From NCBI GenBank assembly GCA_013115135.1, contig JABANP010000172.1, forward strand, positions 1-64,000: a DNA stretch of 64,000 bases, written 5' to 3'. The translations under genes and the position numbers were made by a program. This document shows positions 1 to 10,727 of the stretch, in pieces. Position 1 is the first letter of the stretch. The number at the start of each line of letters is the position of its first letter. The stretch comes from Perkinsus olseni. Its lineage: Eukaryota; Perkinsozoa; Perkinsida; Perkinsidae. The notes beneath the pieces are model-generated. The model made no database searches, was not told the DNA's origin, and saw only the letters and a list, made by a program, of their open reading frames with translations.

Positions 1-491
1 GCGAGACACATACCATTCGAAAGCTCGTGGTTTGTGTATTCTATAAAAAACGAAATCGCTCTCATCTCTGTTCTACCAAGCGAAACCGTCGTGGACCGTT
101 ATAGATGAACCCGAGAAAATACGAAAAAAAGCCCGGGCTGGGGTTCGAACCCGATACTTCGTGCCGAGCTCCGCTTTTTTCGTTACGAAGGCCTAGTATA
201 TAGTAATTCATAATGCGCGTTAGTGAAACAGAATCGTCGGCAGTGGTGAATGAATGCCATATCCGACATACTTGTTTCCAGTGGAAACTTTCCACCACCT
301 TGGATCGCTCATTGGCCTTACCAACCCCCCTTGCTATCGAAGGTTTCGATTCGAAACCCTCCGCGCTCCTGTGCTTTGAGGTCGACGAGCTATCCTCCCT
401 GCCAGCCGCTTCTGTATTGATTTACTCAAGCGTGGGTGAGCTCTGAGATGACTAAGCTATCTTCTTTCCCTCTGCCCTGACAAGGTTGAAG

Positions 492-671
492 ATGTGGACC
501 CTTCTTGCCTTCAACTCTGTGAGCTACGTCAACGGCAACTCTCATTCAAGCTGCAACTGGTGCAAGATCTGTTATGTCGGGTCTTACCTCCCGGGTACAG
601 CAGAGGTCTGTGAAAGTACGGTCATAGGATGCAGCAGTGGCAATGATCAATGCAAGAGATGTTGTGACTGA
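492..671 (+). CDS. Small secreted cysteine-rich peptide, family copy 1
   Basis: I do not recognise a named family. The 59-residue product has a short hydrophobic start (MWTLLAFNSVSYVNG) and a C-terminal core with eight cysteines spaced C-x2-C-x2-C-x12-C-x6-C-x6-C-x2-CC, ending KRCCD. The ATG at 492 is chosen because it aligns with the FRLWTLLAFN start of the copy at 1600-1821; no ATG lies just upstream in frame. The signal segment is shorter than in the copy at 3352, so an upstream exon or a poor signal peptide is possible. The conserved cysteine grid across seven copies, with divergent surrounding residues, shows that the frame is real. A secreted disulphide-rich peptide is the inferred nature; the target is unknown. 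Confidence 0.75.
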   Translation: MWTLLAFNSVSYVNGNSHSSCNWCKICYVGSYLPGTAEVCESTVIGCSSGNDQCKRCCD

Positions 672-1599
672 GTAAGCAAGTAGCAAGGGACCAGTAAACT
701 CAGCCTTGGCTATCGTTCTAAGAGCGATCGAAGACTTGCCCACCATCTTAGTCAACATCATATCGGGGATCACCGGGGATAAGAATAATAATCATTCAAT
801 GATTGGCTACTTTTCCCGCTTCTGGGCGGCTCTAAGCTACTCATACAGCCGGGCGCTGTCGTCCCGGGGCTAGAGAGCCCCGCTGGTCTTTCCCTGGAAC
901 GAGACCGGCTAAACAGTATGTCACATACTGTATGTGGGACAAAATGACACCAGTATTAGAACTCCCGAGGTGATCCAGAATCCGCTTTGGACTGCAAACA
1001 CGTAGCAGTATCTGATACTGAGTATCAAAGGAGACACCAGAATGTCAGGACATGCACGCATCCCTAACGATGAAACTGTCTTCTCGGTCAAGCTTCTCAG
1101 AACATGGCGGGGGCTGCTTGTCCACCAACCTCATAGTCCTCCATCCCAGAGCAGCTTTTATGATAGAAATTCTACCTTATGGCCACCTCTGTAAGACTTG
1201 ATGTAGTGTAGAATCTACACTGTAGATACTGTAGCGGAGTTAGTCTCGCCTTTCTTGGCGGGCGCGAATGGTTTGTGCATGCGTACAGTGCACGCCGTAC
1301 ACACTTCGTACAACGTGACTGCTTTGCAGGTAGAGTTGGCGTGAAGGAGGTGGACAAAAAGTAGAAATACCTCACTAGTAAAGAGTGCAGGGTAGAAGGT
1401 GGTCTTCTAATTAGAGCGTTATCTTCTACGCATGCTCGGGCGAGGGTGCGAAGGTGTTGCGCATCGAGGGAGAACCTGTGGACGGGAAGTCCTCTCGTTT
1501 GATGTTATGGATGCAAATGGGACTACGCTTAGCTGCTTATCACTGCAGTGGTGGAAAGCTGCTTAACTTATAGTTAGGAACGTTGTGTATTCCTCCTAT

Positions 1600-1821
1600 A
1601 TGACAAACTTCAGGCTGTGGACTCTTCTAGCTTTCAACTGGGTGCAACACGTCAGCAGCCACGAGAACAATATCCGTGCGCTAAGCTCGTCGTCCACTTG
1701 CAACTTCTGCTTGTTCTGTCTCGGGGGATCCTACGTCCCGGGACTGATTATACCGTGTGAAACTACCGTCTTGGCCTGTAACATTGGCGCTGATGACCTT
1801 TGCGGCAACTGTTGCAAATAA
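1600..1821 (+). CDS. Small secreted cysteine-rich peptide, family copy 2
   Basis: The 73-residue product starts MTNFRLWTLLAFNWV, followed by a polar linker (SSHENNIRALSSSS) and the family cysteine core (CNFCLFCLGGSYVPG, then C, C, C and CC). The spacing between the fifth and sixth cysteines is seven residues instead of six, and the basic KxC step is replaced by GN, so this is the most divergent intact member. A GTG at 1585 would add five residues, but the ATG at 1600 is the normal eukaryotic choice. The stop TAA at 1819-1821 directly follows CCK. Function unknown; inferred to be secreted. Confidence 0.75.
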   Translation: MTNFRLWTLLAFNWVQHVSSHENNIRALSSSSTCNFCLFCLGGSYVPGLIIPCETTVLACNIGADDLCGNCCK

Positions 1822-3351
1822 AAGCGCGATTGTCCGCGGACAGCTGACTTCCAACCATTGATTAGTGTACTTACTCTATCAGTATCCTCTCCTTTATTCC
1901 GATGGGTCTTTATGATGTTCAGGAAAAGTTTGTCAACACAGTTACGTCAAAGTTCGTTGCCTTTTGAACTGATAATTTTATAATCATTCCGTCTTGCATT
2001 TGGTGAACAAGATGATTATGTGTGGTGTATGCGTCAACTTCGTGAATACCCAAGGGCGTCTGGGGTTCTTGACATGACACGCTTTAACGAATTTCTCTCG
2101 TCGAGTTTCACGGAGTGAGAAGGAGCCACTTAACGTTGTCCCAGCCGCTCGCAGAGGACTACTCCTTTTTGCCACACTAAGCATGTTGAATGTGTTAATT
2201 CAGTGTGTTGAAGCACCGTTGAGACGAACTGAAGCCAGTATCTTCATGCAACAACACCAGCGACGGTGTTCGGACATAGCTCCGGGCAGTAAGCTCTCCC
2301 ACTGGCAAGTCCTGTGTAGGCTGGAAATGCGAACAAGACTCGCGAAATAAAGGACACAGCAAAATACAAGTCATGAAGTACAGCTACTAGCAACGATTCT
2401 AGGACTGGGATGGCGGTGGAGGCTCCACTCGTTCGCATGGTGATCAGCCTCGTGACGTAGACAACGTGAGCACGCGTGCTCTCTAGCTCCGCCTCCTTCA
2501 ATTCCGGGCGCTGCAATCGGTCTGAAATCTTCGCTGTGCGCTAAAACTCAGTCTAGCACTCATTAAAAGCAACAGCTGAAGGCATCCTTCACTCTGTTGA
2601 GACCAGAGAGCAGCCAGGCAGCTATTTTCGTACTTAGCCAGGTCAATAGCTGAATTTCTAGCCCGTCTGCACTATAGCGACAGCATAGTGACGCCTATAG
2701 TGTTAGCTATGTTACAGCTAGAGCCTGGTTCAACACTACTCAGCTGTTAGACTATCATCGCTACACTTACCTTCACTGCTGCTGCGTATCATTAGTCTCA
2801 GATAACCATCTGACCTTACTATGCGCTTTGCACTAGCGTCCATGTGTATACGTGCTGTCCTAAGCTTAGCGTAGTAAGCTGTAGTGCACATCATCACTAA
2901 GCTTCTCTCCAGTCCAATCTTACCTCTCTTTGAGCCCCGTCTCAAATAGCCACACTGTACTGAGTTATAGTGCACGTCGCAGAGGGACACGTGGAATGCT
3001 TGTCCAGTTATGGAGCGAGATCAGGGCCGTAGAGCGTAGACGATGGCAAAGCCGTAGCGTATCAATCGTATGCGTATGCGATCAAAACCACGCTAGTGGC
3101 GGGGCGCTGAGAAGCGACTTGTAAATTCTATCCCCGGGCGCTCTGTGAGAGAGACGCTAGCCAAACTCGTCCGCGGATCTTTGATTGACCCCCAGCACGG
3201 AGACACTCGGTTGCAAGTGAGGCATACTCCCGCTATCCGGTTAGTATGGGTCCGACTTCCGCCGAGCCTGCCAATGACGACGCCGAACTCGGCTTGTGGT
3301 AGCAGCTGCAGTACTTGAGCGCATAGTTTTCTCCACCTTTCACCCTTCGTC

Positions 3352-3567
3352 ATGATTCGCTCGACCACGTTGCTGCTATTCGCCTTAAGCTTGCTGAGCT
3401 ACACCTTGAGCACGGAGCAAAACCTCCGCACACTAGACACGTCCAGCTGCAACTGGTGCAAGTTCTGTTATGTGGGGTCCTATATCCCGGGCACCATTCT
3501 ACCCTGTTTAGGAACTCTCATGGGCTGCAGTATCGGCACTGACTCCTGCAAGAGGTGCTGTGATTGA
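3352..3567 (+). CDS. Small secreted cysteine-rich peptide, family copy 3
   Basis: This 71-residue product is the cleanest member. It has an N-terminal signal peptide (MIRSTTLLLFALSLLSYTLS), a short acidic propeptide-like linker (TEQNLRTLDTS) and a 39-residue core with eight cysteines in the family spacing, ending CKRCCD. The core is about 80% the same as that of copy 1. It is a single exon with its own ATG at 3352 in a typical context (GTCATGA). The aromatic-glycine-proline segment between the third and fourth cysteines (YVGSYIPG) is the best conserved non-cysteine part. No known knottin or defensin signature is matched by eye, so the role is left open. Confidence 0.85.
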   Translation: MIRSTTLLLFALSLLSYTLSTEQNLRTLDTSSCNWCKFCYVGSYIPGTILPCLGTLMGCSIGTDSCKRCCD

Positions 3568-4179
3568 GTGCTCATGATCAGCTTTCAACAGGGCCACTGT
3601 GAAGGGACTGGCTGATTGAGAACACAGCACCCGGGTTTTGCCATCTAGAATCCGACATTTCTGTCATGTTGTCTTCTTGTCATCCGCCACTTAGCTCAGC
3701 TTCAATTCAGCTTCTTGTCGGAGCAAGATAGGATCAGCGATATGAACACTACACCACCGTTATACCAACATATACCATTGCCTCATTTCTGTCGTGCAAT
3801 CAGGGTAACTAGCTCGTCTGGACGAACTGAGTCTCATCCCTAAGACTTAGTCCCCGCCTTAATCCCCTCGCAGCCTGCGAGTCACAGGTGCCCGACTCTC
3901 TAGCCCTCCTAGCGAGTCGGTTGTCTCTACTTGTAATGTCCAAGATCTTGTAGGTCAGTCAGAATGTCTATAACTTATAGTCAACTTAGTCATGGTCTTG
4001 TCAACTTTCTAGTTTGAGCTTATCGTGAGCTATCAAGCTCGCTCCTCACCACTGCACGTGCAGATTTCGTCGAGTTCTCTGCCCAATTGCTGCGAGATTA
4101 CACTTGATGGACAGGTATTGTAATCATCCGGTGTAAACTGTCGAGGGTGTTAAACGCCCTCACGACAACATCCAGTCTG

Positions 4180-5350
4180 AGTGTTCGCCTTCTGTCTGCT
4201 TATATATGACGATCCTGAGGGTCCAGAATGGTGTCCTCAGTATTGTCTTCATAGTTGCGGTGTTTTGTCCTTAGTTATGCTGCCCAAAAGCTGGGTTGCA
4301 CACAGTCGAGAGTATTCACAAGGCTTCTTCTGCGTCATCTCGCGCTCTTGTGTTAAAGTCAACGAGGACACACAACGGTGTCTCCGACCGGTTATCCGGT
4401 TATGGTTATGTTATTCACCTCTCTCGCGAGAGTTCCTGCGCAGCGCTTCTTCACTGGTCGTACGATACCTCTGGGAGATAGAATCCTGTTTTCGTGAATG
4501 GCCAGTTTCGGTCATCTCAGTGATGATATTACTCGGCCGAGCGAATGGATCATAGCTATGCTCATGACCAACCAATCCTCAACTTTTATCAGTATACTCG
4601 ATTGCCAACTTCGTTATGGGATAGCATCAGAAGGTTGGATTCCAACCGTTGGCTCACAGACTCCCTCCGTGACATGTCCAACCATTCATCATTCCAGAGC
4701 TTAGGTTACTCCGGACTTGCGCGGGCGAACAATCAGCAACTACTTTAGCCAATAGTAACCTGGCGAGGAAGATTTCGCAACACTTTTCCAACAGCTGACT
4801 TAGCTGAGCTAACGCATGTTCCATGGCGTTAAGACCTTATGAACTTCCGTGAACCTCTCATGGAACCCGTTCGCTCTGAAATGGTTGTCGCGGGACGCTG
4901 GCGAATTCAACCATCGGAGATCGGAGAATTGCTGTTCTTCAAGTTGGAGGACCGTACTATGGTCAGCATAGTAGCGGGTTCAGGTCGTCGAGCTATCGAT
5001 CCATCATTGCTGGGTCGTGAATGGCGGCAAAGCGACAGGCGACAGAGAGGGATATCGATATCTTGTTTAGGGTCTATCGCTTTGATCTGCCTGGCAGATC
5101 CCTTCAGGTGCCCCTGAAGAACCGCTTTGGTCAACATATGCGGCGGCTATCGTGCCCTTTCGGGAAGAGCAAGCTCCGCACTGAGCTCATCTTCCCCGCT
5201 ATCTACCGCAGCTCTCCGAGCCCCTGTGTTCTGGCATCGATAAGCCAACCTCCCAAACCATCCACGTGCTTCAAAATGATGGTCATTCCCGGGAATCTCC
5301 GGGCTCATTCCAGGGAGGAAAACCCTCTGAGGGTTTTGCAATCAGCTCGG
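4180..5350 (+). repeat. Decayed dispersed repeat or gene, copy C
   Basis: This stretch is related to 5490-6600 and 9070-10690. Shared landmarks are the segment around 4245-4400 (TAGTTGCGGTGTTTTG, then CAACGAGGACACA), the segment near 4700-4800 (TTTCGCAACACTTTTCC) and a translated block at 4839-5070 that resembles 10327-10540 residue by residue (NFREPL against NFHEPL, IQPSEIGEL against IQLSDIEEL). Similarity is kept at protein level but each copy has stops and frameshifts, so the ancestor was probably coding. No domain is recognised. The ancestor could be a multicopy host gene or an element's gene. Confidence 0.5.
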
Positions 5351-5489
5351 CTACCAGTCTGCGCTAGTTGACTCAGTTAACCTGGGGGTGTCCAGAACCT
5401 CATAAAACGCCTGATGTTATCGTAAGGCGTTGCAGGAGTGTCACGGACTCGTCCGCGAAGTAGTGAGTATTGCTTCCCGGTCATATGTG

Positions 5490-6600
5490 ACTAAGCTGAT
5501 GCTAAGGGCCCAAAGAGGTATCCTTGGTACTTCCTTCATAGTAGCGGTGTTTTTGCCAGTGGTGATGCTGCCCAGAGACTGTGTGGTACACAGTCGAACG
5601 CGTATGCAAGATTTTCTCCGCCACCGCTCCCACTCCTGCGTGAGAAATCAACGAGGACATAGCAGTGTCACCTCGCCAGCCTGGCGACGCCAGGGTTATC
5701 CACCTCTCTGTCCTGAGCTTCCGGGCAGCACCTCTCTATGGTCGTACTGTTCCTGTGCAAGGAGGGCCGCAGGCTTTACTGAGGGTGAAACCATCGCGGC
5801 AGGGGGCGTAGTCAAACAATCCTGCACTACTCAAGCTAGTCGTTTCCGATGATGATACTAGTTCTAGCTGCGTTACGATCACTAACTTCTGGAGTGGTAA
5901 TTTGTGCACGGCAGTCGCGACCACGTGGACACGTGGACCACCTTCCAACTGCCTCTCTTCTCAGTTTCTCTACGCTACGTCGGCGTGGGCGGGTCTGCGA
6001 CATTCCGCGTGACCTGCCCGTCGCCTTCCCGGGTGGAATTCAACCCCCCCACCCTCAACCTAAACATGACGCGTTCCCAGGCTGGACGAGTCCAGTGTTG
6101 AGGTGCATGCATGTTCGCACGCCCAGCACTCCGGTGCAATGGCAGACGGGCCGGCGTTGCTCCTTTGCCTGTCGTCCTCAACAGAGGCACCTGACACATG
6201 CCCTGTTCAAGTGTGCCATAACCGTCCCTTTCGCCCAGTCCCCGCAGTCAGAGGTTTCACGTGGAAGAAACCAGACTCGGCAATTCTGATATTGGCAGGT
6301 TCAGTGTCGGTTCTCCCAGTTATGACATGACTCAGTCAAGTGAACGGATAATATTTTCATCCAGTTGAATCTGGTTATATCATAACCGTTATGACCAGTT
6401 AACAGTTTCTGTTAGTATACTTATCATAGACATCGATTGCGAGATTTCTTGCGAGAAGACATCACAAGGTTGAAAAACCACGGAGTTCCTCAGAGCTGAG
6501 CATACTCTGGTTTTGCGAGAGCGCGAGCGATCGGCAAGCATCTCATGACGGGCCATTTCGCAACACTCGCCTTGATACTTCCATGGCATCAAGACTTGAA
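5490..6600 (+). repeat. Decayed dispersed repeat or gene, copy A
   Basis: This is a second copy of the repeat at 9070-10690. Positions 5491-5600 match 9073-9190 closely (AAGCTGATGCTAAGGGCCCA and onward), and 6330-6400 match 10005-10075 (AGTCAAGTGAACGGAT, TATATCATAACCGTTATG). The translated piece near 6430-6480 (LRDFLREDI, then RLKNHGVP) parallels 10110-10160 (LRDFLRDDI, then RLKKHGIP). It is not disrupted by the foldback element found in the 9070 copy, and so gives the empty-site sequence (CTCTCTATGGTCGTACTG, about 5733-5750). No intact reading frame remains. Confidence 0.5.
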
Positions 6601-7252
6601 CGGCACGGGTCGCGTCACGCGAGTCTCGTGACGCGAACCATACATGCGTGCTGGAAGGGCGTCACTGACAAGGCGGGGACCTGAATCTGTTCGGGGCGCT
6701 TCGGTAGTTCTTCGCCAGCAGACTATCCATCCCGCTCACTCATCAATTGTCCAGTGAGCATGTGAGACCTTCTGATTGGTTAGACTTCCTGCTGGGGGGA
6801 CCCGCGTGGCCGATCGGAGAGTCCCTAACTGTTAGATCAGGGATAAGGCCCCTCCCGATTTAGCTCGCGGAATACGGGCTGAACTTTTGCCTGCGTGGTT
6901 GATCGGTGAGATAGAGTCGAGTAGTCTCTCCTTCCCACCAAGGCAGACGGTAAGGTGACTGCTGATGAATCATCACTAGCGGTGATGAGCCACAGGAGAT
7001 CAGCTACTGGTAAATCATCGTTCATGTCCTTCCTGTTCCGCCTCTCGGTGCTACACTGACAGCTTTATGCTGCGAAGCGTCGCGCTCATTGAGTTCGAAA
7101 GCGCCGCCTGCCGCCAATCGGGCCTGCCTCCGTTGCACTGACACTCCTCGTGAAACCTTCGAGCTGAGTCAGCTCCCAAGCTCTCCACTGGGGGCAGCGC
7201 TCAATTGTTGATTGAAGAATTAAGAATAGTTTTTAATCCTTCACCATCACTC

Positions 7253-7468
7253 ATGACCCCCTTCGCAACATGGATCGTTCTTATCCTCAGCTTGGTGTAG
7301 AACGTTCACAGCAAGGCAGACAACCTCCGCGCCTTAGACTCGTCTAACTGCAACTGGTGCAAGTTCTGTTATGGTGGATCCTACCTTCCCGGCGTGATGC
7401 CCTTCTGCGAAGGCACTGTTCTGGGCTGCAGCGTTGGTACAGAACAATGCGAGAGATGCTGCAAGTGA
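7253..7468 (+). pseudogene. Cysteine-rich peptide family copy 4, premature stop
   Basis: From ATG 7253 the frame reads MTPFATWIVLILSLV and then meets a TAG, after which the same frame continues NVHSKADNLRALDSSNCNWC and the complete eight-cysteine core to CERCCK and TGA at 7466-7468. Length is 72 codons including both stops. Everything except the single in-frame stop matches the family, so either the copy is a recent pseudogene, the stop is read through, or the base call is wrong. The paralogue at 15303 is broken at nearly the same position by a 1-nt insertion. Confidence 0.75.
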
Positions 7469-7934
7469 ATGCAGAAATATGGGCTGGAAGCGAAGTCACT
7501 GTCAGACTCCTTTCAACTCATCTGCTGTCTCCGCTGTTCTCAACCCGACAAACCATCTCATTTCATCTCCGACCGTCGCAGTTTCTCCTTTCTGAATCTG
7601 ACCCGTTTTTAGCACCCTTAAGGGAGCCTGCATGGGTAGGCGACAGATAGCTTCAGTCCTCCTGCTCTCTTCCCTATTTCTTGGATTCCGTCTCATCAAG
7701 CCACCTTGTATTGCGTGTCGGTGAGAACCACATCTCGCCCGAAGGGAGAGAAGGGTACTGTATTGAAACTGTTTGAAAACTCATCATACAGTTTCAAAAT
7801 TGTATCTTATCGTTGTGGAGAACGCGCTCGTGTAATCCCGCCAGAGCTGCTCACAATGTACGGGAGGGGTCGCACTCATATGGGATGATTGAATCATTAG
7901 TGCTCATAGTGTTATAGTGTTATCACTTTCTTTA

Positions 7935-8153
7935 ATGATAAGCTATGCAATATGGATCGTTCTTGCTTTCACTTCAGTGGGGTACGTCGACAACAATAGA
8001 GAGCACAACCTCCCGGCGCTAGGCTCGTCTACCTGCGACTGGTGCAAGTTCTGCTATGGTGGATGCTACATCCCGGGCTTGATCCTCTTCTGTGAAGGCA
8101 CGCTGGTGTATTGCAGTATTGGCACAGAACAGTGCGCGAGATGCTGCCCGTGA
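7935..8153 (+). CDS. Small secreted cysteine-rich peptide, family copy 5
   Basis: The 72-residue product starts MISYAIWIVLAFTSVGYV, a signal-like segment, then a polar linker (DNNREHNLPALGSS) and a core with nine cysteines. The extra cysteine sits in CYGGCYIPG, where other copies have serine, which leaves an odd number and suggests an unpaired or intermolecular thiol. The start at 7935 is preferred because an in-frame TAG lies upstream. The core is identical at DNA level to copy 7 (15938-16159), while the first 100 nt of the two genes differ clearly. Confidence 0.8.
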   Translation: MISYAIWIVLAFTSVGYVDNNREHNLPALGSSTCDWCKFCYGGCYIPGLILFCEGTLVYCSIGTEQCARCCP

Positions 8154-9069
8154 AAACTATCAAGTTGGTTGCACCAACGCCACCCGATGAAGTAACTATT
8201 GTTTACGCTTCTCTCCCATTTGTATTTGTCCGTGCTAACTTCCGACAGGATAGCTTGCTTATTCTGATTCCAGCTTTATTGAAGCAAGTCCAGCCTCACT
8301 CGCTCCCGCCCCTTTGCGCAAGTCTGCAAGGCTGGTAAGCGACAAAGATCGCAATACCTTGCTTTGCCCCCCGTGATCCTCGTCGATCCAGGAAGGCGAG
8401 TACTCAGAGATTCGACGACTTTGGAATTGATTTTCATCTCGACTTACCTGAGGTAAGTCGGTAAGTTACCTCACCATATTGAGTTATAGTGCGAATTGAT
8501 TTCTGCGTGGATCGACAAGGGCTTGCCGCTGTTGTGATGCTTTTGCTGCGGATTCGAGATACCGTGACAAGGATGAGCTCATCTCGCTCTAATAGAGATG
8601 CAGACACACCGCGCTACGACAATGAGCAATGATTCTCCCTCTATCAAGCGAGACAACCTCGTAGGAAATTTGCTGCCTTTTGCGAACGAGGAACACGGAT
8701 GATCAGTACACTAGCAGAAGATGAGATCTGCACTGGTCGGAAGCACTCCCGTTTTGGCGGCACATGATGAGACGGAACCGAAGAAACGTTGATGGCCCTC
8801 CCAACAAGGCGGACCGGATGTCCAGGGCTCGCCAAGCCTTTCATCCATACGAAACGCTGAATCTTTGGCGTACGGTTCCGTATTGCCTCCGGCCTTGGAC
8901 TGCTGTGGCAAATGCATGATGTAGATGAGACCTAGCCTGAATGCAGTCCTAGGGGGACACGTGAAATGCTGGTTAGGTTTTAGGGCGGCATCAGGGCCAT
9001 AGAGCGTAGAGTCTACGCCGTAGACGATGGCAAAACCGATCCATGCGATCCAAACCACACTAAGGCTTA

Positions 9070-10690
9070 GTCACTAAGCTGATGCTAAGGGCCCAAAGAG
9101 GTATCCTTGGTACTTTCTTCATAGTAGCGGTGTTTCGGCCATTAGTGATGCTGCCCAAACACTGTGTGGTACACAGTCGAACGCGCATCATGCGCGGCGC
9201 ATGCCATATTTTCTCCGCGACCGCTCCCGCTGTTGTGTCAAAGTCAACGAGGACACAGCAATGTGGCCTCGCCGGAGTTATCCACCTCTCTGTCATGAGC
9301 TTCCTCTCTACTACACCATTTCCAGACCTACTTAGTAAAACCCCAGAGCAAATTAGTAAATCCCCAGAGCAATTTAATAAAGCCCAGATTAGTAAAACCC
9401 CAGAGCAAATTAGTCGGCTCGCGAGATCGGCATCCGGATCGTCCCTCCTCCCGGCCCGGGGACTCCGGCCATGAGTGGCGGGAGAGGCGGTGGAACGAAG
9501 GCAGAACGAAGGGAGAGTACCTCCTGCCGTGCTGTGGGAAGTTGCTTCAAAAAGGGGTTGATGCGGTTACTATGCAACTTTGTATACGATGCTTCAATCA
9601 CGCTCAAACATTGTACCCTCGTTGCTCAGCTATGGAAGGATGCGTTGGAGCCCCAATTCGAATGTTTAACTATAACTTGAAAAACCTGCGATCTTTAGGA
9701 TACCGAGTGCTTACTTCATGTAGGCCGATTGTGAGTTTTTCCGTACTATTTAGTGGTTTTTTAGGGGCTCTACTAAATTGGTCTTTCATAAAATCAAATT
9801 GCTTTGGGGTTTTACTAATTTGGTCTGGGCTTTATCAAATTGCTTTGGGGTTTTACTAATTTGCTCTGGGCTTTATTAAATTGCTCTGGGGTTTTACTAA
9901 GTAGGTCTGGAAATGGTGTAGTCGTACTGTACCCGTGGGAGACACCCGACTCGACACTTCTGATTTTGTGGAGGTTCAGTTTCGGTTATCCCAGTTATGA
10001 CATCAATCAGTCAAGTGAACGGATCATACTTTCATCCAGTTGAATCTGGTTATATCATAACCGTTATGCCCAGTTAACTCTCAGTTTTTATCAGTGACTC
10101 ATCATAGACATCGATTGCGAGATTTCCTACGAGACGACATCAAAAGGTTGAAAAAACACGGAATTCCTCTGTGATATGTCCAACCGTTATCATCATTTCA
10201 GAGCTGAGATTTCTCTGGATTTGCGAGAGCGCGAGCAGTCGGCAAGCACCTCATGACGGACCATTTCGCAACACTCGCCGGCAGCTGAGCTAGCTGAGCT
10301 AATGCACGTTTCATGGCGTTCAAGACTTGATAAACTTTCATGAACCTCTCACGGATCTCGCTCGCGCTGAACCGGCCGCTGAAGGACACTGGAAAATTCA
10401 ACTATCCGACATTGAAGAACTGCCTTTCCTTGGGTTGGAGGGCCACCCTATGGTCACCGTGGTAGCGAGCTCAGCTCGCCGAGCCACCAATCTGTTATTG
10501 GCGACGAAGCAAGATGCGACAGCGACGTCAATATCTTGTTAAGGGACTATCGCACAAATTCCCGAACCCCTTGTAGGTGCCTTCAAAGCATTGCTTCGGC
10601 CAGCAGTGCTGAATGAGAGCATGCGACGACTATCGTTGGGAAACAGCAATGTTGGCTTAGCAAAGCCCACAGACCTTACCCATTATGAAA
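9070..10690 (+). repeat. Decayed dispersed repeat or gene, copy B, interrupted by a foldback element
   Basis: This copy begins near 9072 (CTAAGCTGATGCTAAGGG) and runs past 10540. It shares its first 230 nt with 5490-5750 and its last part with 4480-5100. It is interrupted at 9310/9922 by the foldback element. The frame at 10327-10542 contains NFHEPL, EGHWKIQLSDIEELPF and then a block shared with the 4839 copy. Multiple stops show that it is not functional. The gene or element of origin is not recognised. Confidence 0.5.
9311..9921. mobile_element. Foldback/MITE-like element with 41-bp perfect terminal inverted repeats
   Basis: The outer 41 nt (CTACACCATTTCCAGACCTA and the next 21) at 9311-9351 are repeated exactly in inverse at 9881-9921. 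Inside each arm lie tandem versions of an about 20-nt unit built from AATTTAATAAA and CCCCAGAGC (five or so on the right, four on the left), which makes long arms of about 100-160 nt. The middle has no gene. The element sits in copy B of the decayed repeat; the copy at about 5733-5750 shows the unoccupied site. A target duplication is not clear. This is probably a non-autonomous DNA transposon; the superfamily is not determined. Confidence 0.75.
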
Positions 10691-10727
10691 GTCACTCAAC
10701 CACAAAACGAACTGATAATTCTTCATC

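Larger units (their letters stand above)
6607..8955. repeat. Segmental duplication, left block
   Basis: This block of about 2.3 kb is repeated at about 14662-16896 in the same orientation. It starts near GCGTCACGCGAGTC and ends near GATGTAGATGAGACCTAG. Each block carries two peptide genes, the first broken and the second intact. Similarity varies along the block: it is patchy with small indels over the first kilobase and almost perfect around the second peptide gene. The segment just beyond its end (about 8955-9060) also resembles 2990-3102, so an older tandem unit may have existed. Confidence 0.8.

Noticed and set aside
117..200. tRNA gene on the minus strand (GGGTTCGAACCCC followed by a T run)
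   Set aside because: The B-box word and a Pol III-like terminator are present, but the T stem pairs at only three positions and no acceptor or anticodon stem can be formed.
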